Positions 26,692 to 37,400 of a DNA stretch of 64,000 bases are shown piece by piece. This DNA is from Amycolatopsis jejuensis. GTDB lineage: Bacteria; Actinomycetota; Actinomycetes; Mycobacteriales; Pseudonocardiaceae. The first letter of the stretch is position 1. Each line of letters starts with the position of its first letter. Location of the stretch: assembly GCF_000717335.1 (NCBI RefSeq), contig NZ_JNYZ01000002.1:267394-331393 (forward strand). Direction: 5' to 3'. Under the pieces are notes generated by a model, which had not been told where the DNA came from, made no database searches, and was given only the letters and a program-made list of their open reading frames with translations. A program made the position numbers and the translations under genes.

Positions 26692-26890
26692 GGTGAGCTC
26701 ACTTCCGTATCTGGGTGGAGGCCGTCGGCTTTACCGCCTGGCCTCCAATTCTTACTGTTTGTGCGTAACGCCAGTATGGGCCAGTACGGAAGGTCTTGCA
26801 AAAGGCACCTCGGTGTGCGTGACGGACAGGAACGCGCGCCATGCAGGACAGTGCGGGTCCGACCGGGACCAAACGGCCGGAGCCGCCGGA
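26692..26890. other. SDR-ppm1 intergenic region
   Basis: About 200 bp between two minus-strand genes. It contains the SDR promoter region, including an AT-richer patch near 26745-26770. No gene or hairpin was recognised. Confidence 0.45.
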
Positions 26891-27655
26891 TCAGCGCCGC
26901 AGCAACCGCTTGACCTGCGCGAGGCGGCGTTGCGCACCCCACTCCGCGACGCGGAAGAACGCCTCGGACATGATCCCGCCGCTCATCTTCGACTGGCCGA
27001 TTTCCCGGTCGGTGAACGTGATCGGGACCTCGACGATGTCGAACCCGGCGTCGGCGGTGCGGCGGGTGAGGTCGATCTGGAAGCAGTAGCCGTGCGAGGC
27101 GACCTCGTCCAGCGCCAGCTTCTCCAGCACCCGGCGGCGGTACGCGCGGAACCCGGCGGTCATGTCCGCGACCTTCAGCCCCAGCGCGATCCGCGAGTAC
27201 AGGTTCGCGCCGCGGGACAGCAGTGTGCGGCGCAGCGGCCAGTTCACCGTGCTGCCGCCGGGAACGTAGCGCGAGCCGATGGACAGGTCCGCGTCGCCGA
27301 CCGCGTCGAGCAGGCGCGGCAGGTCTTCGGGCGCGTGCGAGCCGTCGGCGTCCATCTCCACGAACGTCGCGTACCCGCGTTCCAGGCCCCAGCGGAAGCC
27401 TGCGATGTAGGCCTTGCCGAGGCCCTCCTTCGCGGTGCGGTGCAGCACGTGGACGCGCTTGTCGGCGGCCGCGCGCTCGTCGGCCAGCTCGCCGGTGCCG
27501 TCCGGGCTGCCGTCGTCGACCACGAGCACGTCGACGTCCGGGAGTGCCTTGTGGAGCCGGTCCAGCACCGGGCCGAGGTTGTCCCGCTCGTTGTAGGTCG
27601 GGACCACCACCAGCACCGGCTCGATCGTTTCGGCCCCCCGCGGCGCCTGCGCCAT
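26891..27655 (-). CDS. ppm1: polyprenol monophosphomannose synthase
   Basis: This 254-residue GT2 glycosyltransferase transfers mannose from GDP-mannose to polyprenyl phosphate, the donor for mannosylated lipids and proteins in actinobacteria. It has [18 protein letters not shown] at the N-terminus, [13 protein letters not shown], the metal-binding [17 protein letters not shown], and SRYVPGG. The C-terminal part ends after [18 protein letters not shown], without the transmembrane domains of longer homologues. The ribosome site GGAGGAG precedes ATG 27655. In M. tuberculosis the same activity is fused to Lnt; here lnt is a separate gene 23 bp upstream. Confidence 0.93.
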   Translation of the reverse strand: MAQAPRGAETIEPVLVVVPTYNERDNLGPVLDRLHKALPDVDVLVVDDGSPDGTGELADERAAADKRVHVLHRTAKEGLGKAYIAGFRWGLERGYATFVEMDADGSHAPEDLPRLLDAVGDADLSIGSRYVPGGSTVNWPLRRTLLSRGANLYSRIALGLKVADMTAGFRAYRRRVLEKLALDEVASHGYCFQIDLTRRTADAGFDIVEVPITFTDREIGQSKMSGGIMSEAFFRVAEWGAQRRLAQVKRLLRR

Positions 27656-27678
27656 CCGTCTCCTCCGAATCCGCGGGA

Positions 27679-29253
27679 TCAGCCCGCCGCTTCCCCTGCT
27701 GTCGTGCCGGTACTGCTCCGGGTGCGAAAACGGAGCACGAACCCGCCGGCGACACCCGCGATCGCCACCGCCAGCAGTCCGTACTCCGTCCACGCACCGA
27801 GTCGATCCGACAGCGTAGTCTGCGTGCGCAGCGGCACGCGCCCGACCAGGGCATCCGCCGTGAAAAGCCCGGTGGAGCTGGTGATCGTCCCGTCCGGGGC
27901 CACCAGCGCGCTCACCCCGGACGTGGCCGACACCACCACTGCCCGGCCGTGTTCCACCGCCCGCAGCCGCGACATCGCCAGCTGCTGGTAGCTCATCTCC
28001 CCCGGCCCGTACCAGGCGTTGTTCGTGGGGACCACCAGCAGTTCGCCGCCTTCGGCGGTCGCGTCGCGGGCCGGTCCGTCGAACGCGGCTTCGTAGCAGA
28101 TGAACACGCCGATCTTGGTACCCGCCACCGACAACGCCGCGTTCGAGCCGTCGCCGGCGCGCATGTCGAGGGTATCGTCGATGAACGGGGTGACCAGGCG
28201 CGCGACGGCGCGGGCGGGCACGTATTCACCGAAGGGGACGAGGTCCTGTTTCACGTAACGCTGTCCGGGCCCGGTCCTCGGGTCCCACACGACGGCGGAG
28301 TTTTCCGCCGCGCCGTCCGGGGTCCGCACGAGGGCGCCGATGATCGCCGGGATGCCGTAAGCCGACACCATCTGGTCGATGCCCGGGTCGGCGCCCGCCA
28401 GCGGCGTGGCGGTTTCGGGCCACAGCAGCAGGTCCGGCTTCGGGACCTGGCCGGACTGGATCTGCTGCAGCAGCCGGGCGCTTTCGGCGAGGTGGTTCTG
28501 CCGCAGGACGCCGCGTTGTCCTTGCAGGGCAAGGCCGATGTCCGGCGCATTGCCCTGCACCGTGGCGACGGTGAGCGAGCCGTCCTGCGCTTCGGTGCCG
28601 ATCGTGGGCCACAGCGCCAGCCCGGCCACCGCCGGGACGATCGTGAAGACCACCGGCCAGGCCAGCGCCCGTGGTTCGCGCAGCTTCGCGATCAGGGCGG
28701 CGAGGCCGAAACCGGTGAGTACCACGGCAAATCCGACCAGCGGGGCACCGCCGATCGACGCCAGCGGCAGGAACGCGCCCTCGGGCTGGCTGAACGCGAC
28801 GCGCCCCCACGGGAACCCGCCGAGCGGGAACCAGGTGCGCGGCGTTTCCAGCGCGACGAACACCAGCGCACCCCACAGCGGCGCCAGCGGCAGCCGCGCG
28901 ACGACCCGGATCAGCCATCCGGCGAGACCGAAGTAGAGCGACAGGGCGAACGACAGGCCGATCCACGGCCACGGCCCGAAGTCGCGGCCGAGGAAGTCCT
29001 GCAGCCAGGTCAGCAGCGGCAGGAAGAACGCCATGCCGAAGATGAACCCGTACCCGAATGCGCCGCGGAACGACCGTCCACGAAGGACGAGCGCGAAAAC
29101 AGCGAAGGCGATCGGCGCGAGCCACCACAGTGGACGCGGCGCGAAGCTGAGGTAGTACCCGTAGCCCGCGACCCCGGTAACGACAAGGCGCACGAGCCAG
29201 GCGCGTTTCGGTTTCATCTTGGGCGTTTCGGGATCCGCCACGGTCACTGCCAC
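27679..29253 (-). CDS. lnt: apolipoprotein N-acyltransferase
   Basis: This 524-residue membrane enzyme adds the third acyl chain to lipoproteins. Six or so transmembrane helices fill residues 20-215. The nitrilase domain follows with the triad Glu280 in [10 protein letters not shown], Lys335 in [11 protein letters not shown] and Cys386 in [10 protein letters not shown]; a final helix is at about 490-510. It is transcribed with ppm1, in the order of the fused mycobacterial Lnt-Ppm protein. The start GTG 29253 overlaps its own ribosome site; a GTG two codons later is also possible. Confidence 0.93.
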   Translation of the reverse strand: MAVTVADPETPKMKPKRAWLVRLVVTGVAGYGYYLSFAPRPLWWLAPIAFAVFALVLRGRSFRGAFGYGFIFGMAFFLPLLTWLQDFLGRDFGPWPWIGLSFALSLYFGLAGWLIRVVARLPLAPLWGALVFVALETPRTWFPLGGFPWGRVAFSQPEGAFLPLASIGGAPLVGFAVVLTGFGLAALIAKLREPRALAWPVVFTIVPAVAGLALWPTIGTEAQDGSLTVATVQGNAPDIGLALQGQRGVLRQNHLAESARLLQQIQSGQVPKPDLLLWPETATPLAGADPGIDQMVSAYGIPAIIGALVRTPDGAAENSAVVWDPRTGPGQRYVKQDLVPFGEYVPARAVARLVTPFIDDTLDMRAGDGSNAALSVAGTKIGVFICYEAAFDGPARDATAEGGELLVVPTNNAWYGPGEMSYQQLAMSRLRAVEHGRAVVVSATSGVSALVAPDGTITSSTGLFTADALVGRVPLRTQTTLSDRLGAWTEYGLLAVAIAGVAGGFVLRFRTRSSTGTTAGEAAG

Positions 29254-29262
29254 CCCTGAACT

Positions 29263-30864
29263 CTAGGAGGCGGGTGTGAACTCGTCGTAGACAACCTTCC
29301 CACCGCGGACAGTGCGCAGGCAGCGCGGCAGTGGCGTGTCCGGGTCCAGGCGCGGCAGCGGCGGTACGCCCGAGCGCGGATCGGTGGACCAGCGCTGCAC
29401 ACGGCTGTCGGCGGTGGCGACCACGAGGTCCGTCGCATCCCAGATCGCGTAGTGCGCGGACGCACCCGGGACGAGGCTGCCGGTGACACCGTCGTTAACG
29501 CCCGCCGCGCGATGTCCGGCCCGGGTGTGTGCGGTGAAGGCTGCGCGAGCTGAGAGCCGCGCTTCTGGCGTGTGGTGGTGGACGGCTGCGCGGACAGCGG
29601 CCCACGGGTCGAGGGCGGTGACTGGGGCGTCGCTGCCGAAGGCGAGCAGCACCCCTTCTGCGGCGAGCTGGGCGAACGGATTCAGCGCTGCCGCACGGGT
29701 TCCGAGGCGTTCGGCGTACATCCCGGAGGGGCCGCCCCAGGCTTCGTCGAACAGCGGCTGCACTGACGCGACAACGCCCCAACCGGCGAGTTCGCGCGCC
29801 TGCTCGACGGTGACCATCTCCAGGTGCTCCAGCCGGTGATGCCGGGCGGCGAGCGCCCGCTGTCCGACCTGTTTCTCCGCGAGCCGGAAACCCTCGACGA
29901 CCTCGGTGACCGCGGCGTCACCGATCACGTGGAAGCCCGCCTGCAGACCGGCTTCGGTGCAGGCGACGAGGTGGTCGGCGATCGTGGCCGCGTCGGCGTA
30001 GAGCGAGCCTGAGGTGCCGGGTTCATCGGTGTACGGGCTGGTCAGGGCGGCGGTGCGGGAGCCGAGCGCGCCGTCGGCGAACAGGTCTCCGCCGACGCCG
30101 TGGGCACCGAGACGGCGTGCGGTGTCGAGACCGCCGAACTCGCCCCAGTAGCCGACGACCTCCGGCGTGTGCGGGCCGGCGAGCGCGAGAAGGTCGGCGA
30201 AGTCGTCTTGGCCGGCGATGTCCGGACCGCCGCATTCGTGCACCGACACGATCCCGCGCGCGGCAGCGGCGGCGAGGAACGCGCGCTGGGCGGCCTGGCG
30301 CTGCGGGCGGGTGACCGCGGCTCGGGCGGCGGCACGGACGCGGTGGTGCGCACCGCGGGTGAGCGGGCCGTCGGCGGACCAGCCCGGTTCCGCGTCGGCA
30401 CCCGGCGCCAGCGCGGTGAGGGCACTCGACACGAGCGCGGAGTGGACGTCGACCCGGCTCAGGTACACCGGCGTGTCGTCCGCTGCGGCGTCCAGTTCGG
30501 CCCGGCTGGGCAGGCGCGGGTCGGCCCAGGTGGATTCGTCCCAGCCGTGCGCGAGCAGCACCTGCCCGGGTACCACCGCGGTGCGCACGGTGGCGAGCAG
30601 GTCGGCGGCGCTGCGGGCGGCGGTGAGGTCGAGGCCGGTCAGGTGCAGGCCGGTCGCGGTGGCGTGCACGTGGGCGTCGACGAACGCCGGTGCGACGAAC
30701 GCCCCGCCCAGGTCGACCACCTCGGCGTCCGGGTGCAGCGCACGGGCCGGGGCGTCCTGGCCGACCCACACGACGGTGCCGCCGGACACCGCCATCGCCG
30801 TGGCGTCGGAGGAGGCCGGGGTGTAGATGCGGCCGCCGAGCAGGAGCGTGGTGCTGTCGTTCAC
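29263..30864 (-). CDS. YtcJ-like metal-dependent amidohydrolase
   Basis: This 533-residue amidohydrolase-3 family enzyme has the metal-binding HVH in APAFVDAHVHATATGLHLTG, further ligands in the GFHVIGDAAV and HHRLEHLEMV strands, and the late acid in LLAFGSDAPVTALDPW. The N-terminal strand TTLLLGGRIYTPASSDA is part of the composite beta-sandwich. The family hydrolyses amides or carbamates, but substrates are mostly unknown. GTG 30864 has GGGGAGA upstream. It ends 9 bp before lnt starts, so it may be the first gene of an amidohydrolase-lnt-ppm1 unit. Confidence 0.9.
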   Translation of the reverse strand: MNDSTTLLLGGRIYTPASSDATAMAVSGGTVVWVGQDAPARALHPDAEVVDLGGAFVAPAFVDAHVHATATGLHLTGLDLTAARSAADLLATVRTAVVPGQVLLAHGWDESTWADPRLPSRAELDAAADDTPVYLSRVDVHSALVSSALTALAPGADAEPGWSADGPLTRGAHHRVRAAARAAVTRPQRQAAQRAFLAAAAARGIVSVHECGGPDIAGQDDFADLLALAGPHTPEVVGYWGEFGGLDTARRLGAHGVGGDLFADGALGSRTAALTSPYTDEPGTSGSLYADAATIADHLVACTEAGLQAGFHVIGDAAVTEVVEGFRLAEKQVGQRALAARHHRLEHLEMVTVEQARELAGWGVVASVQPLFDEAWGGPSGMYAERLGTRAAALNPFAQLAAEGVLLAFGSDAPVTALDPWAAVRAAVHHHTPEARLSARAAFTAHTRAGHRAAGVNDGVTGSLVPGASAHYAIWDATDLVVATADSRVQRWSTDPRSGVPPLPRLDPDTPLPRCLRTVRGGKVVYDEFTPAS

Positions 30865-30983
30865 GGGTCGAGTCTCCCCTGGCCGCCGGGGCTGGCCCGA
30901 GCGGGTCGGGGTGCAAAAAGATTTACGGTGTACTAACGTTGAGGCAGGAGATTTTCGCGCATTTTCGACGACGAGGAGTACAA

Positions 30984-32369
30984 GTGACTGCGATCCAGGA
31001 ACCTGTGCCGACTGCCGCCGCCTTCGACCAGCCGTATGAATACGCCCGCGCCGAGCTGGTGGAACCCGATTGGCGCCGCTTCCCCGGCTGGCACGACGTC
31101 ACCGCCGCCGAATGGCGGGACGCCCAGTGGCAGCGCGTGCACTGCGTCCGCAACGTGAAGCAGCTGCGCGCGCTGATGGGCGACCTGCTGGAGGACCGGT
31201 TCTACGAGGACCTGCTCGCCGACCAGCGCGAGATGGCCACGATGTCGATGCTGCTTCCGCCGCAGATGATCAACACGATGGCCCCGCACGCGGGTACCGA
31301 CCCGGCGAAGGTCACCGAAGCGTTCTACGCCGACCCGATCCGCCGGTACATGCTCCCGGTGCGCAGCGACCGGGACCTGAAGTGGCCGAGCCACCCGCAC
31401 TCCGAGCGCGACTCCCTGCACGAGGCCGAGATGTGGGTGGTCGAGGGGCTCACCCACCGGTACCCGACCAAGGTGCTCGCGGAGATGATCTCCACCTGCC
31501 CGCAGTACTGCGGGCACTGCACCCGGATGGACCTCGTCGGGAACTCCACCGAACAGGTCGAGAAGCACAAGCTCGCGCTGAAACCGGTCGACCGCCAGGA
31601 CGCCATGATCGGATACCTGCAGCGCACGCCGGGGGTGCGGGACGTGGTGGTGTCCGGCGGCGACGTGGCGAACGTGCCGTGGCCGCAGCTGGAGTCGTTC
31701 CTGATGCGGTTGATGGACATCGAGACGGTCCGCGACATCCGCCTTGCCACGAAGGCCCTCGCCGCGCTGCCGCAGCACTGGCTCCAGCCGAAGGTCACCG
31801 AGGGCTTGCAGCGGGTCGCGCTCACGGCGCAGGCGCGCGGGGTGAACCTGGCGATCCACACGCACGTCAACCACGCGCAGTCGGTGACCCCGCTGGTCGC
31901 GGAAGCGGCGCGGACGGCGCTGCAGGTGGGCGTGCGCGATGTGCGGAACCAGGGCGTGCTGATGCGCGGGGTGAACGCGACACCGGCGGCGCTGCTGGAC
32001 CTCTGCTTCGCACTGCAGGGCGAGGCGAACATTTTGCCGTACTACTTCTACATGTGCGACATGATCCCGAACGCGGAGCATTGGCGCGTGGCGGTGTGGG
32101 AGGCGCAGGAACTGCAGCACGCGATCATGGGGTACCTGCCGGGCTACGCGACGCCACGCATCGTCTGCGACGTGCCGTACGTGGGGAAGCGGTGGGTGCA
32201 CCAGCTGGCCGACTACGACCGGGACCTGGGGATTTCGTACTGGACGAAGAACTACCGCACGGGAATCGAGCACGAAGACCCGGAGGCGTTGCAGCGTCGC
32301 TACCCCTACTACGACCCGATCCAGACGCTGCCCGAGGCGGGGCAGAAGTGGTGGGCTACGCAGGGCTGA
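30984..32369 (+). CDS. kamA: lysine 2,3-aminomutase family radical SAM enzyme
   Basis: This 461-residue radical SAM/PLP enzyme most likely converts L-lysine to beta-lysine. The cluster motif is C-x3-C-x2-C in STCPQYCGHCTRMD (Cys172, 176, 179), followed by the SAM-binding strand DVVVSGGDVANVPW. The C-terminal half has NQGVLMRGVNATP and YYFYMCDMIPNAEHWR, close to KamA proteins. GTG 30984 is preceded by GAGGAG. Beta-lysine is either an osmolyte or a building block of antibiotics. Its position 3.5 kb before an NRPS operon leaves the second possibility open, but an inverted glycosyltransferase gene lies between. Confidence 0.88.
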   Translation: MTAIQEPVPTAAAFDQPYEYARAELVEPDWRRFPGWHDVTAAEWRDAQWQRVHCVRNVKQLRALMGDLLEDRFYEDLLADQREMATMSMLLPPQMINTMAPHAGTDPAKVTEAFYADPIRRYMLPVRSDRDLKWPSHPHSERDSLHEAEMWVVEGLTHRYPTKVLAEMISTCPQYCGHCTRMDLVGNSTEQVEKHKLALKPVDRQDAMIGYLQRTPGVRDVVVSGGDVANVPWPQLESFLMRLMDIETVRDIRLATKALAALPQHWLQPKVTEGLQRVALTAQARGVNLAIHTHVNHAQSVTPLVAEAARTALQVGVRDVRNQGVLMRGVNATPAALLDLCFALQGEANILPYYFYMCDMIPNAEHWRVAVWEAQELQHAIMGYLPGYATPRIVCDVPYVGKRWVHQLADYDRDLGISYWTKNYRTGIEHEDPEALQRRYPYYDPIQTLPEAGQKWWATQG

Positions 32370-32376
32370 CAGCGGC

Positions 32377-33582
32377 TCACCAACGCAGGGCGAGTAACCG
32401 TTCCGCCGCCGCCTTCGCCCCATCGGTGCGGACCTGCACGGCCAAAGCCGTTGCCCGCGTGCGGGTTTCGGGCGACAGCACCCTCTTGAAGGCGAGGCTC
32501 AGCAACTCCGCACTCGGCGGTGGGCCGTCGAACGAGGCGCCGATGCCCGTCTCCGCGACGCGGCTCGCCCAGTACGGGTTGTCCGCCAGTTGCAGCGCCA
32601 CCACGACCTGCGGTGCGCCTGCCCGGGCTGCGGCCAGGGTGGTGCCTGCGCCGCCGTGGTGGACGACTGCGGCGACGTGGGCAAACAAGCGCTGGTGGTT
32701 GACCTCGCCGATGGCGAAGCTGTCGTCGTGGCCGTCGAGGACGTCCAGGTCTGCCCAGCCACGTGACACGAGTACGCGGCGGCCCTGTGCGCGGATCGCC
32801 TCGACGGTCCGGTGGCCGATGTCCGCGGACGGGCGGATGCTGCCGAAACCCACGTACACCGGCGGAGTGCCCGCGTCGAGGAAGGTCACCAGGTCCGCCG
32901 GGAGCGGGCGGTCGTCCGGGGTGGTGAACGCGCCGGTCTGGACCACGTCGAGGCCGGGGGTCTCCGGCCATGGTCCCAGTGCCGGGTCTGCTGCCAGCCA
33001 CGGGCGATCGCTGTAGACGTGGTCGCGGACGTTGGTCACCGGCGGCAGGCCGAGCGTGGACCGGTGGCGGTTGAGGGTCTCGCGGTACTCCGCGTCGACG
33101 TTCCGGGCGTCCAGGTCCCACAGTGTCTCGTTGTCCGCCTCGGCCGGCGCGGGCCAGCCTGACCGCGGGGGCGGCGCATGGTGCGGCGAGGGCAGGTTGA
33201 CTGCCGCATAACTGACGTACACGTAGCCGATTCCCGCTGCCTCGGCGACCGATCGCGCGGCTACCTGCGCGAGCCCGGCGGCGACCAGTACGGCACAGCC
33301 CTCCGCCGCGGCGGGGAGCAGGGCGAACTGGGCGTCGACGAGTTCGGTGCGGTAGCGGGAAAACTCCTCCGCCGACGGCGGGGTCTTCCGGCGCATCAAC
33401 TCCCCCATCGGCGGGCCGATCGGGACCACCTCGATCCCGAGACCGCCCAGCCGTGCCGTGAACTCCTCGTCCGGCGGCGTGCACATCCGCACCTGCACGC
33501 CGAGCGCGCGCAGCCGACCTGCGAGTGCCACCAGGGGTTCGACGTCACCGCGTGACCCGTAGGTCGCCAGCAGCACCCGCAT
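32377..33582 (-). CDS. GT1-family glycosyltransferase (vancomycin-type Gtf)
   Basis: This 401-residue GT-B glycosyltransferase starts with the signature MRVLLATYGSRGDVEPLVAL shared by glycopeptide and macrolide Gtf enzymes. Its C-terminal domain has VYVGFGSIRPSADI and the nucleotide-sugar motif VHHGGAGTTLAAARAGAPQVV. It would transfer a hexose from a UDP- or dTDP-sugar to a small-molecule acceptor. It converges with kamA (7-bp gap) and diverges from the nucleotidyltransferase gene (61 bp). No sugar-biosynthesis genes are present, so a common sugar such as glucose is likely. It could glycosylate the NRPS product or detoxify a foreign compound. Confidence 0.9.
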   Translation of the reverse strand: MRVLLATYGSRGDVEPLVALAGRLRALGVQVRMCTPPDEEFTARLGGLGIEVVPIGPPMGELMRRKTPPSAEEFSRYRTELVDAQFALLPAAAEGCAVLVAAGLAQVAARSVAEAAGIGYVYVSYAAVNLPSPHHAPPPRSGWPAPAEADNETLWDLDARNVDAEYRETLNRHRSTLGLPPVTNVRDHVYSDRPWLAADPALGPWPETPGLDVVQTGAFTTPDDRPLPADLVTFLDAGTPPVYVGFGSIRPSADIGHRTVEAIRAQGRRVLVSRGWADLDVLDGHDDSFAIGEVNHQRLFAHVAAVVHHGGAGTTLAAARAGAPQVVVALQLADNPYWASRVAETGIGASFDGPPPSAELLSLAFKRVLSPETRTRATALAVQVRTDGAKAAAERLLALRW

Positions 33583-33643
33583 TCCGTGTCCTCATTCCGT
33601 CGGCAGCACCACATTCGACCGTAGCGGGGTACGGTGATCAGTG

Positions 33644-34309
33644 ATGCAGCATTCCCCTGATGTCTCGGTCATCCTGCCGTGCGCCGGATTCGCGACGCGC
33701 TTCGGCGCGCCCTACGCCAAGGAGCTGCACTGCCTCGCGCCCGGCGTCACGGTACTGGACCGCAGCCTGGCGCCGGTTGCCGAATTGGCCGAAAGCGGGC
33801 TCGCCGTGCGGCTGGTGGTCGTCATCGGTCCGCACAAGCTCGACACCGTCGGCTATCTTGCGCGCTACGCCACCACCTTCCAGATCGTCTTCGTCTACCA
33901 GGACGAACCGGGGCTCGCCGGGGCGATCAGGACCGCACTTCCGCTGACCTGCGGACCGGTTGCCCTTGTCCTGCCGGACATCGTGGTGTCCGGGCCCGGG
34001 AGTCTCCGTGCGGCAGTGGAAAAAGCCGAGGTGGCCGGGTGGAGTGTCGTCGCCGCGGACGAGCCCGATCCCCGGGTGCTGCGGCAGATGGGCGCACTGG
34101 CCGTGATCGGCGGCGCGACGGTGAAGGCGGCCGCCGAAAAACCTGACGATCCGGCTGATTTCAACGCATTCTGGGGCATCGTGGTCGCAGGCGAGGACGA
34201 AGCACCCCGGCTGCCCGACGTGGTATGCAAGGCCGCAGAGAGCCCGCTGGCCGGTGCGTCCGCGGTGATGGTGGAGCGGATCGTCAACTACAACACCGCG
34301 GCGGGCTGA
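33644..34309 (+). CDS. sugar-nucleotidyltransferase-like protein
   Basis: This 221-residue GT-A-fold protein resembles glucose-1-phosphate nucleotidyltransferases. It starts VSVILPCAGFATRFGAPYAKEL, with a degenerate GxGTRxxPxTxxxPK signature whose Lys is retained, and has VALVLPDIVV where the metal Asp is expected. The usual LAAGKGTR loop is replaced by LPCAGFATR, so the substrate may differ. It lies between the divergent glycosyltransferase and the NRPS operon, making an activated-sugar role plausible. A GTG one codon upstream (33641) is an alternative start. Confidence 0.72.
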   Translation: MQHSPDVSVILPCAGFATRFGAPYAKELHCLAPGVTVLDRSLAPVAELAESGLAVRLVVVIGPHKLDTVGYLARYATTFQIVFVYQDEPGLAGAIRTALPLTCGPVALVLPDIVVSGPGSLRAAVEKAEVAGWSVVAADEPDPRVLRQMGALAVIGGATVKAAAEKPDDPADFNAFWGIVVAGEDEAPRLPDVVCKAAESPLAGASAVMVERIVNYNTAAG

Positions 34310-34326
34310 GCGGGAGCCCCCGCTCA
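34307..34326 (+). terminator. hairpin overlapping the nucleotidyltransferase stop
   Basis: TGAGCGGG and CCCGCTCA, perfect 8-base arms around AGCC, beginning at the stop codon itself. There is no T-run. It could weaken read-through into the NRPS operon. Confidence 0.5.
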
Positions 34327-34402
34327 CGAGGGTGCCGTTCTCCCTTACGTGCCAGCGGATCGGGACTTCCGGGCAGACTTGCACGACAACTCGTTACCGC
34401 TG

Positions 34403-34455
34403 CGAACGTTCGGTGTTAACTTTTCGGAAAGGCAAGCAAATTTTCCCTGACCGTC
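34403..34455 (+). promoter_or_regulatory. AT-rich upstream region of the NRPS operon
   Basis: The 10-bp palindrome CGAACGTTCG (34403-34412) is followed by a patch, unusually AT-rich for this window, that includes GTTAACTTTTCGGAAA and CAAATTTTCCC, just before the NRPS start at 34474. This is the only obvious promoter-like sequence for the operon; the exact hexamers cannot be fixed by eye. Confidence 0.45.
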
Positions 34456-34473
34456 CCCGAAAGGCCGTCCTCG

Positions 34474-37400
34474 ATGCAGGTGTCCGCACCGCTGTCGTCC
34501 GGTCAGCAGCGTTTGTGGACGGTGTCCCAGCTCACCGAGGCAGGCTCGGCCTACAACGAAACCATGGCGTTCACCCTTCGCGGTCCACTCGACCGTGCAG
34601 CGTTGCGCCGGGCCCTCGACGCCCTCGCCGAACGGCACGAAACCTTGCGGACCCGCTTCGCCGTCGAGGACGGGCAACCGGTGCAGATCGTCCTCGACGA
34701 GACTGGTTTCCCGTGCACTGTCACCGATGTGACCGGACAGCCGGAGGACAAGGCAGCGCTGCGCCGTACCGAACCGTTCGAGCCGTTCGACCTCGCAAGC
34801 GCTCCACCGGCCCGGGCCCGGCTGCTCATCGACGGCCCCGAGCACCACATTCTGCTGATCACCGTGCACCACATCGTCTTCGACGGCTGGTCCCGCACGG
34901 TGCTCCTGCGCGAGCTCGGCGTCCTCTACACCGCCGAGCTGCGTGGCGACCTGGCGGACCTGCCGGAGACTCGTCCGTACCGGGAATACGCACGGGCACA
35001 ACAGGATTGGCTCGCCGGTCCGGCTCCGCAGCCGCACGAGACGTACTGGGGCGACCGGCTCGATGGCGTCCCGGCAGTGCTGGATCTCCCTGCCGACCGC
35101 CCGCGTCCGGCCCGGCAGGACTATCGCGGAGCCCGGGTCCGCGTCTCCCTCGGGCCACACCTCACCGCTGCGGTGAAGAAGCTGGCACGCGAGCACGGTG
35201 TCACGCCCTATTCCGCGGTCCTGACCTGCTGGTCGATGCTGCTGTCCCGGCTTTCCGGGCAGGATGACATCGTTGTCGGTGTGCCGACGGCCAACCGCGG
35301 CGGGGGCGGCGAGTACCCGGCCACGATCGGATTTTTCGTCAACACCCTTGCCGTGCGGGCGGATCTGGGCGGCGGTGTGACCGGCGCGGTGCTGCTCAAG
35401 CAGGTCCGGGCGGCGCTCCGGGGCGCGATCGACCACGTCGGCCTGCCGTTCGAGCGGGTCGTCGAGCTGGTGAACCCGCCACGCAGCCCGGCGCACACGC
35501 CGTTGTTCCAGACCATGGTCGCGTGGGTGCCGACGGTGCACGACCTCCTGGAGCTGCCGGGAGTGGCCGCCGAACCGCTCGAAGTGGAGCACGCGCCCGC
35601 GAAGTTCGACCTGGCACTCGGCATGGCCGACGAGGACGGCGACATCACCGGGCATCTCGACTACGCCGTCGCCCTCTTCGACCATGCCACGGCGCAGCGG
35701 TACGCGCGGTATTTCGTCCGGCTGCTCGAACAGCTCGTCGCACGTCCGGACGCTGAAGCCACGAGCTACGAACTCCTGGACGAGGCCGAACGGCGCGAAA
35801 TTCTCGCCTGGAGCGCCGGGCCGCGCCCGAATCGCCGGCCGGGCGGGCTCGTGGAGCGGTTCACGGCCCATGCCGATGCTGCCCCGGACGCCCCCGCCCT
35901 CGTCTGCGACGGCCGGACCAGCACGTACGGCGAACTCGACCAGCGCACCACCCGGCTGGCCAATGCCTTGCGCGCCCGCGGCGTCGGGCCGGGCGAGGTG
36001 GTGGCAATCCACAGTGAACGGTCGACGGAACTGGTGGTCGCCGTGCTGGGCGTGCTGAAGGCGGGCGCGGCGTACCTCCCCCTCGACCCGGCCCAGCCGC
36101 CCGCCCGGCGCGAGGCGATGATCGAGGACGCACGTCCGGCCCTCGTGCTGCGTGACGACCCGGATTCAATTGCGGCTCTCGCCGCCGAAGGAGACCCGAA
36201 GCGGCGACTGGTGCCGGCCGGGCCCGGCGAAACCGCGTACGTCATCTACACCTCAGGCTCGACCGGGCGTCCCAAGGGGGTCGCCGTCACCCACCACAGC
36301 GTTCTCGCCCTGTTCGACCAGTGGCTTGACCGCTTCGGCGCGACCCCGGGTGAGGCGACGTCGGCGTGGTCCGGCATCGGCTTCGACGCCTCGGTGCACG
36401 AACTGCTGCTTCCCCTCACCACCGGCGCCGTGCTGCACGTGGTGCCCGAGGACGTCCGGGCCGATCCGGCGGCACTGCTGGCGTGGTTGCGGGAACACCA
36501 GGTGGTGCAGGCCTTTCTGCCGCCCTCCTATGTCCGGTGGATCGACGAGGACCCGGCCCGCGCGGCCGGGCTGGCGCTGCGGCATGTGCTCACCGGGGTC
36601 GAACCCCTGCCGGAGGCCGCGCTCGCCCGGTTCGCCGCGGCCGTGCCCGGCCTCCGGATCTGTTTCGGCTACGGGCCGACCGAGGCCACGCTGTACGCCA
36701 CCGCCCACTTCGACCCGCAGCCGGTCGACCGCCCGGCGCCGATCGGACGGCCGCTGCCCGGGTCGCGGATGTACCTGCTGGACGAACGGCTGCGGCCGGT
36801 CCCGCCGGGGATCGCCGGTGAGGTGTTCCTGGCCGGGGACTGCCTGGCGCGCGGGTATCTGCACCGGCCGGGGCTCACCGCGGAACGGTTCGTGCCGGAC
36901 CCGTTCGCGCCGGGCGAGCGGATGTACCGCACCGGTGACCTGGCCCGCTGGCTGCCGAGCGGGGAAGCCGAGTACGCCGGCCGCCGCGACGACCAGATCA
37001 AGCTGCGCGGGTTCCGCATCGAACCCGGAGAGGTGACGGCCGCGCTGCTCGCGGTGCCTGGGGTCCGCGAGGCGGCCGTGCTGGTGGACCGCGCCGGTGA
37101 GCCAAAGCTCGTAGCCGGAGTGGCGGGCGGTGGCCGGACGCTGCACGAATGGCGCGCGGCGCTGGCCGACCGGCTCCCGGACTACATGATCCCGTCCGTG
37201 TTCGCCGAGTTCGACCGGCTGCCGCTCAACCCCAGCGGCAAACTCGACCGCGACGCCGTGCTGGCGCAGGCGCGGGCGAGCACCGCCGTCAACACCGTCA
37301 ACACCGCCGCGCCGCGCGACCACGTCGAACTCGCGCTGCACCGGATCTGGCGGAACCTGCTGCTGCACCCGTCGATCGGCGTGTCGGACGACTTCTTCGA

